The translations under genes and the position numbers were made by a program. From Siphonodentalium dalli (taxonomy: Eukaryota > Mollusca > Scaphopoda > Gadilida > Siphonodentaliidae), in contig CP136063.1 of assembly GCA_032622095.1 (NCBI GenBank), positions 178,105,956-178,169,955 of the forward strand: DNA of 64,000 nucleotides, read 5' to 3'. Below are positions 12,741 through 25,055 of this stretch, piece by piece. The notes beneath the pieces are model-generated. The model worked only from the letters and a program-made list of their open reading frames with translations, was not told the origin of the DNA and searched no databases. Positions within the stretch are counted from its first letter, which is position 1. Every line of letters starts with the position of its first letter.

Positions 12741-13702
12741 GGACTTTGCTAACCCAATTTTCCCCAAATTTGATGGAGTCAAAATAAAGGTTTATGTTCA
12801 CTTTTGTTAGTAATCACAGTAACCAAACACACGAATGCAACATGTTAAGAGCATTATTGATGGTGGAATATGTTAGAAATACTAAATGTGAAATTTATAG
12901 AGGTTTTTAAAATCTATTTTTTCGAACCCAAAATCAATAAACACAAAGTCCATATCAAATTCAAAGAAAAAAATATGGCAATGTCTACTGAACACTGTGA
13001 AGAATGATGAACAATAAAATAATATTCATATTTATCAAGCATTCTTTGATAAAATTACTAAGAACCAATTGTTTACAAATCATTGAGTAAGTTACCTGAC
13101 GTCGCTTTAATATAGTGAGGTGGAAGTTAAATGTTAATATCTGTGGACAGAGGTGTGTTGTGAATCTCTTGACAAAAGAATTGTCTAATCCCCAATCTGG
13201 TGTACCCTCATAGCCCAGAAACTAGGTCACCAATCATCCCGAGTCAGAATAAAGTACAGCACTGGCTGGTCATAATCCCCATGAATCCCAACAGACTTGA
13301 GTGAACATTATCTTGACCCATCAAATTCAGTTCCCAAATAGCTTTGCTGAGCAATGAAAGCTACCATTTGTAGACAACTGCTTCCAAGCCAAAAATCTTA
13401 ATAAAACTGAAGAAATGTGAGTATATCTTTATTGTTCATCATTCTTCACAGTGTTCAGTACACATACCCATATTTTTTTCTTAGATATGACCTTTTTGTG
13501 TTTGTTGATTTTGGGTTCGAAAAAATAAATTTTAAAAACTTCTATAAATTTCACATTTTGAATTTCTAACATAATCTACCATGAATTATACTCTTAAAAT
13601 GTAGCATCTATGGGTATGGTTACTGTGATTAGTAATAAAAGTGAACATAAACCTTTATTTTGGACTCCATTAAATTTGGGGGAAATTGGGTTAGCAAAGT
13701 CC
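12741..13702. mobile_element. TTAA-target foldback element, ~280-bp TIRs
   Basis: The ends read GGACTTTGCTAACCC and the reverse complement, each flanked by TTAA (12737-12740 and 13703-13706). The arms at about 12741-13015 and 13420-13702 are inverted copies of each other. A TTAA target site is the hallmark of piggyBac-type elements. No transposase is present, so this is a non-autonomous copy. Confidence 0.75.
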
Positions 13703-13739
13703 TTAAACAGTGCCAAACTCCCTTTTGCCTAGACACAAT

Positions 13740-13790
13740 GCCGCCAAAATGTCCAGTCCTAACTTAGTTAGGACTGGACATTTTGGCGGC
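13740..13790. repeat. Perfect 24-bp hairpin
   Basis: Arms 13740-13763 and 13767-13790 are exact reverse complements with a 3-base loop. This is probably a tiny palindromic transposon. Confidence 0.85.
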
Positions 13791-13833
13791 GTAGTGTCTA
13801 CTTTTGCCAAGTTTTGGAGGAGGAAGTCGGTGC

Positions 13834-13996
13834 ACAGTTACTGGACATAAAGTCCCAAAAATTACGTTTTAATCAAATTTATAAATCGGTATACTTAAAT
13901 ATAAGGAATTCCTTATATTACTATTACTAGTATTAGTATACCGATTTATAAATTTGATTAAAACCTTATGTTTGGGAGTTTATGTCCAGAAACTGT
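13834..13996. mobile_element. Palindromic MITE, ~163 bp
   Basis: The ends are ACAGTTACTGGAC and GTCCAGAAACTGT. An inner pair of 29-bp arms lies at about 13867-13895 and 13935-13963. A single related end is present at 71-93. No clear target duplication was seen; the CAGT-like ends suggest a Tc1/mariner relative. Confidence 0.65.
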
Positions 13997-14087
13997 GGTC
14001 AGTTTGGTTTTTTCATCGGGATCACAGTTGTTGGAAATTTGTGTCAAAAACCCCGAAAACAGATATCCCCACCCCTATTTATTATAT

Positions 14088-14315
14088 TATTTTTTCTTTA
14101 TGAACTTTGTGTTTGTTGAATTTGGGTTCGAAAAAATAGATTTTAAAAACCTCCATACTAGTAAATATCACATATAGTATTTCTAACATATTCCACCATG
14201 AATTATACTCTTAAAATGTTGCATTCATGGGTCTGGTTATTGTGATTACTAATAAAAGTGAACATAAACCTTTATTTTGACTCCATCAAATTTGGGGAAA
14301 ATTGGGTTAACAAAG
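14088..14315 (+). mobile_element. Partial third copy of the TTAA element arm
   Basis: This block matches the right arm of the element at 12741-13702, running from the 'tttgggttcgaaaaaata' stretch to 'attgggttaacaaag'. It stops where the next element begins at 14316. Confidence 0.7.
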
Positions 14316-15474
14316 CAGGGTTGGGGTAATCGTAATCAAAGTAATCGATTACAAAATTTGGAGTAATCGCCTGTAATCAGTAATCATGTCATTTCTTGAT
14401 TACAAGTAATCGTAATCGATTACTTTCAAATGTACCTGTAATCATGATTACATTTTGATTACTTTTACTAAATATCCAGATGGATGGCTATTGGATACTC
14501 ATAGCCTCACACTGTGGTACTGTGGAGTGTGCACATATACAAACAACATATTAGAATGTTAGTACAATTTTGTCATGTGTTATGTTAGTCATGGTACAGT
14601 GTGTATGTCCATTCTGGCAGTGGATACCGATATAACAAACACAATTGTTGAATACAGCATGAATGGCAATAAACTTGTTATAGAGACAATGAAATGTTCT
14701 AATATGAATAAATAGGCTAGCCAACATCAATTAGGATTAAATTGAATTGGAACTGCTGCAGACAATTGCTGTAGAGTCACACGGATACAATAGGGGTAAT
14801 TAACTGAACAAAGCAGGTGTGATGTACATCGGTAGACCTAATTAGCTGGTTTGTCATTTACTGCACTGATGGACTCTAGTTAAGCCTCATTTAATCCTCA
14901 TCAGGATTACCAACGGATGATCATCAAATAAATCTTAGTGTTATCTTCATTGTGTTGGGTATTGAATCTAACAGAACATGCAAATAATTTATAATTGTTT
15001 CTGGTGATATTTTCATAAATATTATGCGTTAGTTTGAATGCATGTAGGAAAATTAAAAATATTAAAATATATTTACATAAATTAACATAAAACATAATGT
15101 ATTCCCAATAAGTTGGTGCATAACTTCATGATGAAACCTTTCCAATACATGTAAATGTAAAACGTTTATATGTTTATTGCTTGCATCTTGCTATCGTTTC
15201 AGCCATTTCTTGTTGCCATGTTATGCAGTGATGTCTTTATTCAATCAAATTTGATATGTTAATTTGAATTATTTCATTATTTATTCCTATGCGATCAAAA
15301 TGGCTGGAAACTAACAATTGTAACCAGATGTAATCGAAAAGTAAGCGATTACATTTACTAAAGTAATTGTAATCGATTACATTGGAAAATATGTAATCAG
15401 TAATCGTAATCATGTAAATCAAAAGTAATTGTAATCGTAATCGATTACATTGGCATGTAATCGCCCCAACCCTG
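14316..15474. mobile_element. hAT-like element with 'TAATCGATTAC' subterminal motifs
   Basis: Inverted ends CAGGGTTGGGG and CCCCAACCCTG bound a 1.16-kb element. Both subterminal regions (14330-14470 and 15330-15465) are packed with TAATC/GATTAC motifs, the pattern of transposase-binding arrays in hAT elements. No transposase frame is recognised and the expected 8-bp duplication is not visible (taacaaag versus gcgcactc). Confidence 0.6.
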
Positions 15475-15912
15475 GCGCACTCACAATCAATTGATTTGAG
15501 TTCTGTCCTGAGTGTATGAAACATTTAGTGAATTATACTTAAAGTACTGTTTATACATACACAATATTTACTTGTTTTTACAAGTGTAATCATATGCACA
15601 GGGATGTGTTGTTAGAGATGTCGACATGGCAGCTGTTTGTATATGGGATAATTAACGAACCGACGGCTGAGTCGGCTGTCTCCGATTCCAACTTTTAGTG
15701 GACTGCATAATGAAAAATGTTGATAAAAGTTGAGATAAAAGATTTACAAATATCTTTTTAATTTATTTTATTTGTAATTGGCATATAGATCAATTATCAC
15801 AAACCAAAAATCAACCTTATTGGCCTTATAATAACGACAACTTGATATAAAACGAAATTGAAATATCCAACTACAACTTGTACCGGGCTCGCACAACAAC
15901 TTTTGATTATCT
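15475..15912. other. Gene-free interval
   Basis: Nothing recognisable. Confidence 0.4.
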
Positions 15913-15916
15913 TTAA

Positions 15917-16560
15917 AGGGGTACTGTACACTAAGATAGGCGATTTTTTTATTTACTCCCATTGAAATAACTTTCAAGTTAGATTGTGTTCGTGTTTTAT
16001 GAGATTCGTATAAACCTAATTTAGCGAAGAAAATATTGATCTTGGAAACAAAAATATTACGATTTCAAACTACGCGCCATTTTTTTTACCTTTACCGGAG
16101 AAGAAGCAGGTTGCAGGAAGAACCGGAAGTTCATTGCTCACACCTCCGATTGATGCATTCAATCTCTTCCATCGAACAATCTCACTCCCTATAAAATACT
16201 TGACACTTTATGACTCTTGTTTCTTTCTCCTTTTTCCTCGAATCGGTTATAACGGGCCTTCTTTTGCAGGTAACATGTTTTGTTTGCAACTCAATAATGT
16301 TCGCGAATGGTCGTCGATAAAAGACACACAACATATGCGATTTCAAGAACGGTAACTCGTAATGGCATAATTCTCCATTTTATGACTCCAGCCATAAATG
16401 AGTTTATATTAAATAATTCAATTTAACTTTTACGATAGCCTGTTAACCGGAACGTTTTCAGTAGACATCGTCGACTCAAATTAGTTATTTTATAATATAA
16501 TATTCATATTAGATCGCTATTGTCACTGGGAATTTATTGAAATTGGGGTACAGTACCCCT
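15917..16560. mobile_element. TTAA-flanked MITE, AGGGGTACTGTAC ends
   Basis: Inverted ends AGGGGTACTGTAC and GTACAGTACCCCT are each flanked by TTAA (15913-15916 and 16561-16564). The interior is non-coding. Probably piggyBac-type, based only on the TTAA target. Confidence 0.75.
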
Positions 16561-16589
16561 TTAATGTTCTACTACATTTTTTTTGTTCT

Positions 16590-17110
16590 CTAATTTTTGT
16601 GAGCGAGTTCATGGTTATTGTGGTCGTAAGCAGCACCAGTGAAGCACATATGAGAACCACAAAAACTACAGATCCAAAACATCTCTTTCAAATAGGAGTG
16701 AACCACTGATGTGAACCACTATGGTTCACAATCCACTGAACCATATATGTTAACCACAATAACCAACTCGAGCTCTCACAAAAATTAGTGAACCACAACA
16801 AAATTGAGGAGTGAATCACAATAGTCCACACCCTAGTGAACCACAAAAATTAGGCTAAGATACAATAATGTTTAACACAAGCATATAAGGGAGTGAACCA
16901 CTGTGTGAACCAGATATGGAAACCATAAGAACGAACCATATTAGTGAACCACAGTGAACCAGAAATGGATCCAACATGAGTGAACCTTAGTTATGAACCA
17001 CAACTAAACTCACTCAATGAACCACATTAGTGAACCAGAAATGGAACCTACATGAGTGAACCATAGCAGTGTACCATAACTAATCCCCACTCAGTGAAGC
17101 ACATTATCCC
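16590..17110 (+). repeat. Minisatellite of 'gtgaaccac' words
   Basis: The words 'agtgaaccac' and 'gaaccacaa' recur irregularly about twenty times with short spacers. It looks like a decayed short tandem repeat. Confidence 0.75.
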
Positions 17111-17161
17111 TTGACCTTAAAGGTTTCAACCAATCATATGGCAGGATGCCGCACCAAGGGC

Positions 17162-17169
17162 TATATAAA
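17162..17169 (+). promoter_or_regulatory. Possible TATA box
   Basis: TATATAAA lies in a locally GC-richer stretch that reads like a core promoter or LTR promoter. It sits about 280 bp before a 49-codon frame. No paired LTR was found. Confidence 0.3.
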
Positions 17170-17450
17170 CGGAGTCAGCAAGCTCCTTTTCTCACACCAC
17201 AGGTCATGAAGGATAATAACAATCCGTAACTAGTCGACCATTTCTAGCAAAGAATTATTCGTTGATGGTGATGGTGTACTACTAGTAGTACAATACACGA
17301 AATTAAATAATCATGCAGACTGGAATAAGCCTTGTGCAGGGTGGAAAATCATCTGAAATTTAATAAATGTTCATGCACCTTTATTCCAGACCTGAGAGTA
17401 ACCTCTCACCTCTCCTTATATTTATTCACTTTACCGACCATCAACGGATA

Positions 17451-17600
17451 ATGGCCATGTCACAGCCAACCTACATCGAAACTAGCATGGACTCTCCACT
17501 AGAGAGTGTCTCTGAAACCACTGTTATTGAGAACAAGAAACAAATCAAGCTCACTGACCAGACACCAGATAATGGACTGGAACCCACCATATACACATAG
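17451..17600 (+). CDS. Short hypothetical ORF, 49 codons
   Basis: The frame starts MAMSQPTYIETSMDSPLES and is acidic and Ser/Thr-rich at first, then basic. It follows the TATA-like site at 17162 and so could be a start of a retroelement gag or a small host gene. No domain is recognised and no splice donor is obvious. It may be chance. Confidence 0.2.
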   Translation: MAMSQPTYIETSMDSPLESVSETTVIENKKQIKLTDQTPDNGLEPTIYT

Positions 17601-17719
17601 GTGGATATATCCACAGACAGTATCAATCTTTATAAAGCCATTCACAACAAGACAGCATTTGAATTTGAAATAATCCTTATATAATAATAATACAAGGATT
17701 AAGAGACTCATTAATGTCC

Positions 17720-18650
17720 AAATATTAAAATATCTCTGAATTGGAATAGTTTAATTTATTGGACTAGTTTATACATATAGTCCTTTGAATCACTGATAAT
17801 AAAAGTATAAAAACTTTAAAAACCATCTATATTGTACTGAGATATACGCCAAAAGTGATCGGGTACCCCTATCCACGCTAGAACAAGTTGAAATCAATTT
17901 TTTTGAAGGAGAAATATATATTGTTCATAAAAATGATATTGAAAAATAGTGGAATTGGTGGTGGCTATTGTCAAATCGACGAACGATACCCACCAGTGAC
18001 TTTTTCCAGAAATTAACGATTTTGGTAAAGTGAGTCCTGCGGCAATGTCCTAACTTATTTGCCAACATTGTTGGTGTTAAAATTACTACATCATATCATG
18101 TCTCTACTTGCTATACAAAAAGTGTTGGTTAATTTGGATTTTCCTGCCATTTGGAGCCGAAACATTTACTTTTTGCTGAAAAATTGCTCTTTTGTCACAA
18201 AAATATTTTTTTCCAAACATCATTCACACGGATATTGCAATAATGCCGAAATGGTGAAGCAGTTATCTAACAAGCATATGTAGAAAGAAGTTAACAGAAA
18301 TTTTGAACGGTTTTCGAGATAATGGATTTTAGCTACCCCTCCCCCAAACACGTTTTTTGTCGAAATATTACATATTTTTGATAACGACTTTACAATTTTT
18401 TTTCTAATTCATCTTAATGGGACCCAATATGAATCTTGTACTGAAAGGTTTGTCCAGATATACCGTTTAATTGATTACAGATGTGTTCAGGCTTCCAGAC
18501 CCCCAGTCACAACAACAACATATTTATGATAAAGACAACACACACTTTTCTAAATGATACTAATGGGACCAAATCATGATTCATGTGATGAAAACTCGAT
18601 CCGTAGACAAAGTCAAAGGTTAAAGATGTCCTCAGGCTTCTAAACCCCCA
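17720..18650. other. Gene-free, AT-rich interval
   Basis: No exon, RNA gene or clear repeat boundary is recognised. Confidence 0.4.
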
Positions 18651-18654
18651 GTTA

Positions 18655-19777
18655 GGCCCAAAAAAAAAGATGCTATGTTTCCGTACATCGACCGACCCTA
18701 AAATAACCCGCCGACCCTAATCTTTTTATTGATATTTTGAGAAAAAGTCAAAATTTTCAACAAAAAAAAGATTTTTTTTTTTTTTTTTTTTTTTTTAATT
18801 ATTTTTTTTTACCTCTAATGCATATAATATTGATGGTTTCTAACATATCCCTGTGAAAAGTGACCATGAAGTGACTGCTGTCTCAAACGCCCCCAGGTGT
18901 GTGATGGGTTGTTGACTGATGGGCATGCATTTTTCAATTTTAATTTCCTGAGAGTGGATCTCATGCCCGCTTTATGCCTTGTTTGGGTCAAATGGAACAT
19001 AGGAACACTATCAACAGACATGGTGGGTCATGGTAGTAGGAGGGCGCGAAGCGCCCAGGATGGTCGAAAAGATCGAGAGATCTTCTCCTTCACCCTCAAT
19101 TTGATGTTTTGGTGTTGTTTTGCATGACAAAAGCCCACCAAAAGTCTCACCATGTCTGACCGTGGCAAATTATTGATTGGGTAGGGCCCACGAGCTTTAA
19201 TAAGGGGTGGAGGATGCCCAGGGAGTCCCTGACGAGGTTGATATCGTTGATGATGCTGCTGAGCGAGCCTGGAGTACATGGTGGGTGTTTATCTGTATAT
19301 ATACATGTATAGAGGTTATCACCACATGTTAGGTGTACATGTATAGCTACTGTTTCCAAAAACCAGGCATGCTAGGTTGGGTGTACTCATGACTACCTCC
19401 AGACAATGTAGTCATCACAATACAAGTACGGTATAATGGCGGTATTATGTGTAAAATTCTTATAAAAAGTTAACGACATGAATTTCGTACTAAGTTTATA
19501 GCAAATTATGGAATGTGAATAACAAAAAACATACTTTATAAGCATGAAGTAAGTTTGATCTTTTATCAATCTTAATGTATATTTCCACCGTGTTGATCAA
19601 GTAATACTTTCCCCTCAACCCGAGTTGGCATTTTATGTCATTTCGGTCGAGGTAGTTCAATATTTCTGAAGCTGGATAGAAAATATCAAAATAAAATTTA
19701 AAAAAAACATTTCCCTACCTGCCTACCCTAATTTTTTCGCTCCGTTATCGGAAACATACAATCTTTTTTTTTTTGCC
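18655..19777. mobile_element. PIF/Harbinger-like element, TTA target duplication
   Basis: The ends are GGCCCAAAAAAAAAGATG and the inverted 'atctttttttttttgcc'. They are flanked by TTA on both sides (18652-18654 and 19778-19780). A 3-bp TWA duplication with GG-starting TIRs is the PIF/Harbinger signature. The inner segments 'tttccg' and 'cggaaaca' are also inverted. A second member lies at 32952-34956. No transposase was recognised. Confidence 0.7.
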
Positions 19778-19780
19778 TTA

Positions 19781-19803
19781 CAACAACAACAACAACAACA
19801 ACA
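19781..19803 (+). repeat. (CAA)n microsatellite
   Basis: About seven CAA units directly after the target duplication of the preceding element. Confidence 0.9.
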
Positions 19804-19991
19804 CATTTGATTTATAACATGTAATTTTATATTATAAATATACCGGTAGCAATTTTGTTAAAACTAAAGTATTTGTAATAAACGACACATAATACAGACT
19901 GACATATACAGAACAAATTCATTGTTGCAGCCATAGTTATTATTGTTATTGTCTCTCTAAATTGACATTTGGCCGCTGCACACTATATGAA

Positions 19992-20280
19992 ATACTAGCT
20001 GATGTGCCCGACTTTGTCTGGGTTATTTAGGTATTTCTTTGTGATCGCCTCAGTCTGGGTTATTTAGGGATTTCTTTGTGATCGCCTCTGTCTGCCTACA
20101 TGAGTGTATATGAGCGAGGTCAAGGACATGTTCGCCTGTGAAAATTGGACCCACCCATATTGTTCCCGGGATCAAAGTAAGCTTAGATACCAAATTTGAG
20201 TCGGATTGGTCAAGCAGTTTTTGATTCTATAACACACACACACATACATACAGAAGTTCCAAAATATATATTAAATAGAT
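19992..20280 (+). mobile_element. Short TE remnant starting CTAGCTGATGTGCCCG
   Basis: It begins 'actagctgatgtgcccgact', contains an internal ~45-bp duplication ('gtctgggttatttagg'), and ends in CA and TA simple repeats. The layout resembles short non-LTR or tailed elements of invertebrates, but the class is uncertain. Confidence 0.4.
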
Positions 20281-20519
20281 AATATTTTCATGATGTATTA
20301 CAAAATGATGTGAACAGTGTTCTCATAGATATGTACTCAAGAACCTTGCTAATTGCATGACCTAATTGCATGACACAATTGTTTTGTGGAACATTGGTTG
20401 AATATTCTTCTGAAGAAATCATATTGCGAGAGAAACCAATTAATATTCACTTCCTTGAATATCTGAAATTTATTCTTGTGACATTACAGACGTGTATTGA
20501 TCATTGTTGACTATTTTTA

Positions 20520-20885
20520 TATGCCCGTTTTGAAAAAAACAACGTATTGTGTTATTGGTCCATCCACCCATCCATCTGTCTGTCCGTCCATTCTCTTTTT
20601 TTTTGTTTCCTTAAGATAACTTCATTAAGTCTGAACTGAAATTTGGTATGTGGGTTTACTAGCCCAAAATACAGGTCATGTTCGAATTTGGGTTCCGCCC
20701 GCCAATTTTTACCAGAGTTACGGCCACTTTTTTGTTGGATTTTACAATTAATTTTCGTTAGTTAAGTCTGTATTGAATGGAATGAAATTTGGAATGTGAG
20801 TTTACTAGCCCAAAATACAGGTCAAGTTCGAATTTGGGTTCCGCCGGCCAATTTTCACCTGAGTTATGGCCCATTGTTGAAATTA
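20520..20885 (+). mobile_element. GTCC-type minisatellite element, 3' truncated
   Basis: The imperfect palindromic head 'atgcccgttttg...acaacgtat' is followed by GTCC/ATCC repeats. Two copies of the core follow, with 'tttggtatgtgggtttacta', 'gttcgaatttgggttccgcc' and 'gagttacggcc'. The tail is missing. Confidence 0.65.
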
Positions 20886-20931
20886 TCACAAGTGTATTTG
20901 CCATGCCCTAATGATGCTCTTGTAATATATA

Positions 20932-21037
20932 CAGTAATGCCCTAAGTAATCGACTCCTTAAACACAGCAGAATTATGGGTAACTTTTCAGGATTTAGTCG
21001 GAAATATGGCTTGTTGCCATTCATCGGAAAGCTCTCT
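20932..21037. mobile_element. Half of a palindromic pogo-type MITE
   Basis: It starts TA-CAGTAATGCCC and runs through the 'gcttgttgccattcatcgg' centre of the family seen whole at 24843-25055, then stops at the hairpin apex. Confidence 0.75.
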
Positions 21038-21356
21038 GTATCTGTTCAGCGCCGATATATCAATCTAATCCATCGAATGCACAAATTAGGAAAGTAATCC
21101 AAGTAAGAATCATAAAGTGATTAATTCATGGTGTACCATTGTTCGCATTGATGACGTGCAATAATATTCACATCGATATACGTGTGCAACACAATATATC
21201 GTGATGGAATACTGATAGAAATAAAAATTCCTATCCTCCTCAGCCTTCGCCAGATGGCAGATATGGATTAGGATCCCCTTGTAGTAGCTCATACACAGCA
21301 TTTCCAGATCCAAAAACATGATAGCATGTAAACAACTTCCTGAAGGAAACAGAGAA

Positions 21357-21504
21357 CTGCATTACCCCAAAGAACTTTATTTGGCAAGGACTTATTTGGG
21401 GTAGTGCATGTGTAACGTTTTAACCTACACCCAGATCAATCCACAGATCCCCAGAACAAAAATTTATCCCACCCCCGATAATACTTAATCCATAGGATTA
21501 AGTA
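21357..21504. repeat. Two small inverted repeats
   Basis: Positions 21357-21370 and 21394-21408 pair ('ttaccccaaa' with 'tttggggta'). Positions 21480-21504 form the palindrome 'atacttaatcc' + 'ggattaagtat'. Confidence 0.5.
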
Positions 21505-22079
21505 TTTTAGCATGCATGCAATGCAACATTCAGTATACACTGCTTGTATTTTGGTGTCAATTTTATATTTAAAAATGCCCCATCACCAAAATTAAAATGG
21601 AGAAGACTTACAAAAAGCCACAATAGGCTTTTGTCTCGTCCCATTCCAATCACCCTATGTTATCCATATAATCATCCATTAGCATTTTGTTAAAATATTC
21701 ATCTTTTTTGTATCGGGAATAAATATTGTTGGCACCAAAATCAAAATAGAAAGTATATGTGGAAGCCATAAAATTTGTATTAATTTGGTCTAAAATGACA
21801 TATATATTTCACACTGAATTAACACTGATTGGAACATCAAACTCAAATTCGAACAATTTCAACCTTCTCTATTCCGAAGGTTCTATATTCCAAATCCAAA
21901 AGTATTAAGAGGGTTCTTTATTCTGAAATGATTTTTGGAAATGGTGTACATTGTCTGTTGAAAACCCATGAAATCTGAAACAATTAAACATTTCCTATCA
22001 GAATTGATGCCACGGGACTACTATAGTTGTGCATTGTCTATTCGAGAGATTGCACCCCATATATTAACGACCAACACAC

Positions 22080-22223
22080 AATTGAAATAAGAATCCTTGG
22101 TATACATTTTCTATACTCAGACCCATACTCGGCAAATAAATCCCTTCCATCAAAATTATAACTTATGTAGACTGGTGCTTCAGGACTGAAATTTGTAAAT
22201 GCACATTGTATTTGTGCTAAAAG
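22080..22223 (+). repeat. Duplicated POLG 5' flank, left copy
   Basis: This segment matches 23088-23213, sharing 'tggtatacatttt', 'gcaaataaatccctt' and 'cttcaggactgaaatttgta'. Its last part ('tgtatttgtgctaaaag') matches 25296-25315, just before POLG exon 1. The pattern indicates an old tandem duplication of the gene's upstream flank. Confidence 0.7.
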
Positions 22224-22252
22224 CAAGCCTGCAAATAGTGTGTCTGTCATTT

Positions 22253-22346
22253 GCAGAATGATGTCCCTAGATGGTGAATTTAGTGATGCTATCCCGCATA
22301 GTGGGCTAGCATCACCAAATTTACCCTCTGGGGACATCATTCTGCT
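22253..22346. mobile_element. Palindromic MITE, 'gaggtcccc' family
   Basis: The arms 'gcagaatgatgtccctaga' and its inverse fold around 'gcatagtgggctagc'. Relatives lie at 22546-22612, 32762-32862 and 35063-35162. The arms contain 'gtgaatttagtgatgct'. Confidence 0.75.
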
Positions 22347-22545
22347 AAGGCCTCATCTTCTGGGAAGTATCTATAGTCTCAAATTAACATTGTATTTAGT
22401 TACTGTTTCCCTTCTGCGAAGTTTCTATATCCCCCAGTTTTCAGAAGAATGATGCATAATCAAGATGACTAATGGGTGAACATCACCATGCAACTTCAGC
22501 TGGGGAACTTAATCTGATCCTAGGTCTCCCATAGCAGTTGAGTCC

Positions 22546-22612
22546 TAAGCAGAATGAGGTTCCCAGATGGATAGTGCCACTAAATTCACCCTCTGTGGTC
22601 CTCATTGTGCAA
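22546..22612. mobile_element. Diverged copy of the 'gaggtcccc' MITE
   Basis: The arms 'aagcagaatgaggttcccag' and the inverted 'gtggtcctcattgtgc' surround a shortened centre. Confidence 0.55.
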
Positions 22613-22631
22613 ATGACACACACACTATTTG

Positions 22632-22849
22632 CAGGTAATGCCCTACTAGTAAATATTCGACTCCTTAACACAGCAGAATTATGGGTAATTTTTCAGGATT
22701 TAGTTGAAAATATGGCTTGTTGCCATTCATTGTAAAGCTCGCAGTGAGAGCTTTCCGATGAATGGCAACAAGCCATATTTCCGACTAAATTCTGAAAAAT
22801 TACCCATAATTCTGCTGTGGTAAGGGGTTGATTATTTAGGGCATTATTG
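22632..22849. mobile_element. Palindromic pogo-type MITE
   Basis: A near-full inverted copy of the CAGTAATGCCC family, with long arms meeting near 22740 and a TA after the right end. Its right end abuts the shrunken POLG exon 1 copy. Confidence 0.75.
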
Positions 22850-22851
22850 TA

Positions 22852-22905
22852 CACATGGTGTGTCCATATAAACATCCAAATGCTTTCTCAAAGTCTAAAA
22901 ACCAC
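22852..22905 (+). pseudogene. POLG: Shrunken copy of POLG exon 1
   Basis: The bases 'acacatggtgtgtccata' match exon 1 at 25365-25382. They are joined directly to 'aaacatccaaatgctttctc', which matches exon 1 at about 25443-25463, so about 60 bp between has been deleted. Together with the flank copy at 22080-22223 this points to a partial tandem duplication of the start of POLG. It cannot encode the protein. Confidence 0.65.
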
Positions 22906-23087
22906 TGTGTGCAGGAAATATCAGATGACAGACATGAGAAATGATAAAACAAGTGCAGAAGGATTCATATTCATTGGAATGAAATGTTCAGATAATAAGT
23001 TTAACAAAAAGGAAACTTAGCTTCTCAATGAGTATTTTGTAAAGAAAGTGTTAAAGTACTGGATTAGTGTATTAACAACGTACACAA

Positions 23088-23213
23088 AATAAGAATCTTT
23101 GGTATACATTTTATAATCTCAGACCCATTCTCAGCAAATAAATCCCTTCGAACAAAATGATCACTTCTGTAGACTGTTGCTTCAGGACTGAAATTTGTAC
23201 AGTAATAATTTTT
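23088..23213 (+). repeat. Duplicated POLG 5' flank, right copy
   Basis: The partner of 22080-22205; a few substitutions and small gaps separate the two copies. Confidence 0.7.
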
Positions 23214-23769
23214 ATTCAGATCTCAATATATAACATCCCCAGTACATGAACAAATAAATTATATAATCAGTGATGTTCAATTTGTTTATGTTTTCCAGGG
23301 TGAGTTATGTCTCTCTTTGTTAAATTATATTGGTGGGGGTAGAATCTAAAAATGTTAATTTATGTCTGGGTATGTCTCATTTGGGGGATGCGTGGGATCA
23401 TATTAATTTGGCAAAAGTAGTCAGGGACCACTCTGAGAGATTTCCAAACCCCCCATCCTAGACCACGTACAACCAGTACGCAGAAATCTTTGAAACTGAT
23501 AGCATGGTATCCCAGGAGGGAGGTCAGAAGGCACATTGAGTGGCTCCCAGACACCTTCCCATGCACTACGCTGTGATATATGATGTAGTCAAATGTTGGT
23601 TTCTATTTGCAACATTTCTATCCATAACCTTCTTAAAGACCGAGATGTAGACAAAATGAATACCATGGATTCCATATATGTTTATACTGACAATTGATTA
23701 ACCAGACCTGTTATTATACACCTCAAAAAATAATGTTCAAGAGGTTTTTGTGGATATCATTTTTATTCA

Positions 23770-24271
23770 TTAAAGGCACGTGAGGCCTTAGTTTTCGAAA
23801 ATATTCATATTTGTTCTAATCACCGTAAACAAAAAAACATTAAAACGCATACAGTTTCGTTCATATATACCATGACCATCACATAAACAGCATGTTATCA
23901 TAAATACCTACTATACTTTACATAAGCAAGAGTCTGATTGTGTTACAGAAGACAGCACAATGCTACTGGCTAATCACACACAAATGGCATAAACGCTCTT
24001 TATTAGTTCCATATCAGGTATTCACCAACAAAGAACGCTCTTTATGTTTACTATCATAATATAAACAAACACCAGAAAAGTAACTTTTTATGCTTTTGTT
24101 TACATAACAATGGTCAAACATTTGACAATAACATACTGTTTATGCGATATTTCTTATTTGTATACGGACAAAGTCTGTCTACATTTTGATGTTCTTTCTG
24201 TTTGTGGCGGTTTTTGACGGGTGGAAATATTTTCACAGGATACCCACCGCCAAGGCCAACCGTACCTTTAA
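23770..24271. mobile_element. TTAA-flanked MITE, AGGCACG/CGTACCT ends
   Basis: TTAAAGGCACGTGAGGCCTTA at the left mirrors 'aaggccaaccgtacctttaa' at the right, with TTAA at both ends. The interior of about 500 bp is non-coding and AT-rich. Confidence 0.65.
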
Positions 24272-24840
24272 AGAGAAAAAAACTTTGATTAAAGAAGCAT
24301 AATCCGAATTAAATGCTCCCAAATTACTATTTCTTTGGTTGGGGGTAAAAAATATTTGATTCGTCGAGGAACCCACCCATCAAAGTTCAGAGTGATCAGA
24401 TGTCGATTTTTGAAATTTTCCCGAGGTATGTAATTTTTGACGCCTTGGCAAATATTTGACAAGCCGATGGTGTCGGACCAAATTGCAGATTAAGATGGAT
24501 AACTCTAATATCAAGTGGATTTGGGTGTTAGATTTTTGACAATCCGATCAAATTTCGTTGAACAAAATGTTGATAAATAATACGTTTTTGGAAATTTTAT
24601 ACTATAGTCGATTAATCGATTTTGATAACTGAAGAGGCATTTCAAAAACTTTTGTTGCTGTTGGAATTTGATGATATGGGAACCATCGATTCGGATTGAT
24701 TACCATAGGCCATTTGTTTAACTTATTATCTCCACATTTCCCACCAAAGAATATGAATCCTACTGAATTGTATTATCTTTTTGTCTGTCTGTCGTCTGCT
24801 CATGCTCATTTTTCATGAAGACCCCTCCAAATGATTAATA
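24272..24840. other. Gene-free interval upstream of POLG
   Basis: Nothing recognisable. Any POLG promoter or 5' non-coding exon could lie here or further upstream; I could not identify it. Confidence 0.35.
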
Positions 24841-24842
24841 TA

Positions 24843-25055
24843 CAGTAATGCCCTAAATAATCGACTCCTTAACCACAGCAGAATTATGGGTAATTTTTCA
24901 GGATTTAGTCGGAAATATGGCTTGTTGCCATTCATCGGAAAGCTGTCACTGAGAGCTTTCCGATGAATGGCAACAAGACATATTTCCGACTAAATCCTGA
25001 AAATTTACCCATAATTCTGCTGTGGTTAAGGAGTCGATTATTTAGGGCATTACAG
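24843..25055. mobile_element. Palindromic pogo-type MITE (best copy)
   Basis: It starts CAGTAATGCCCTAAATAATC after TA, and the second half is the reverse complement of the first almost throughout. The arms are about 100 bp and meet near 24950. CAG ends with a TA target suit a pogo/Tigger-type MITE. A stray end of the same family lies at 25268-25289, about 45 bp before POLG exon 1. Confidence 0.85.

Noticed and set aside
14308-15482. 8-bp target duplication for the CAGGGTTGGGG element
   Set aside because: The flanking octamers do not match. The left one belongs to a neighbouring repeat, so the duplication has been lost or was never there.
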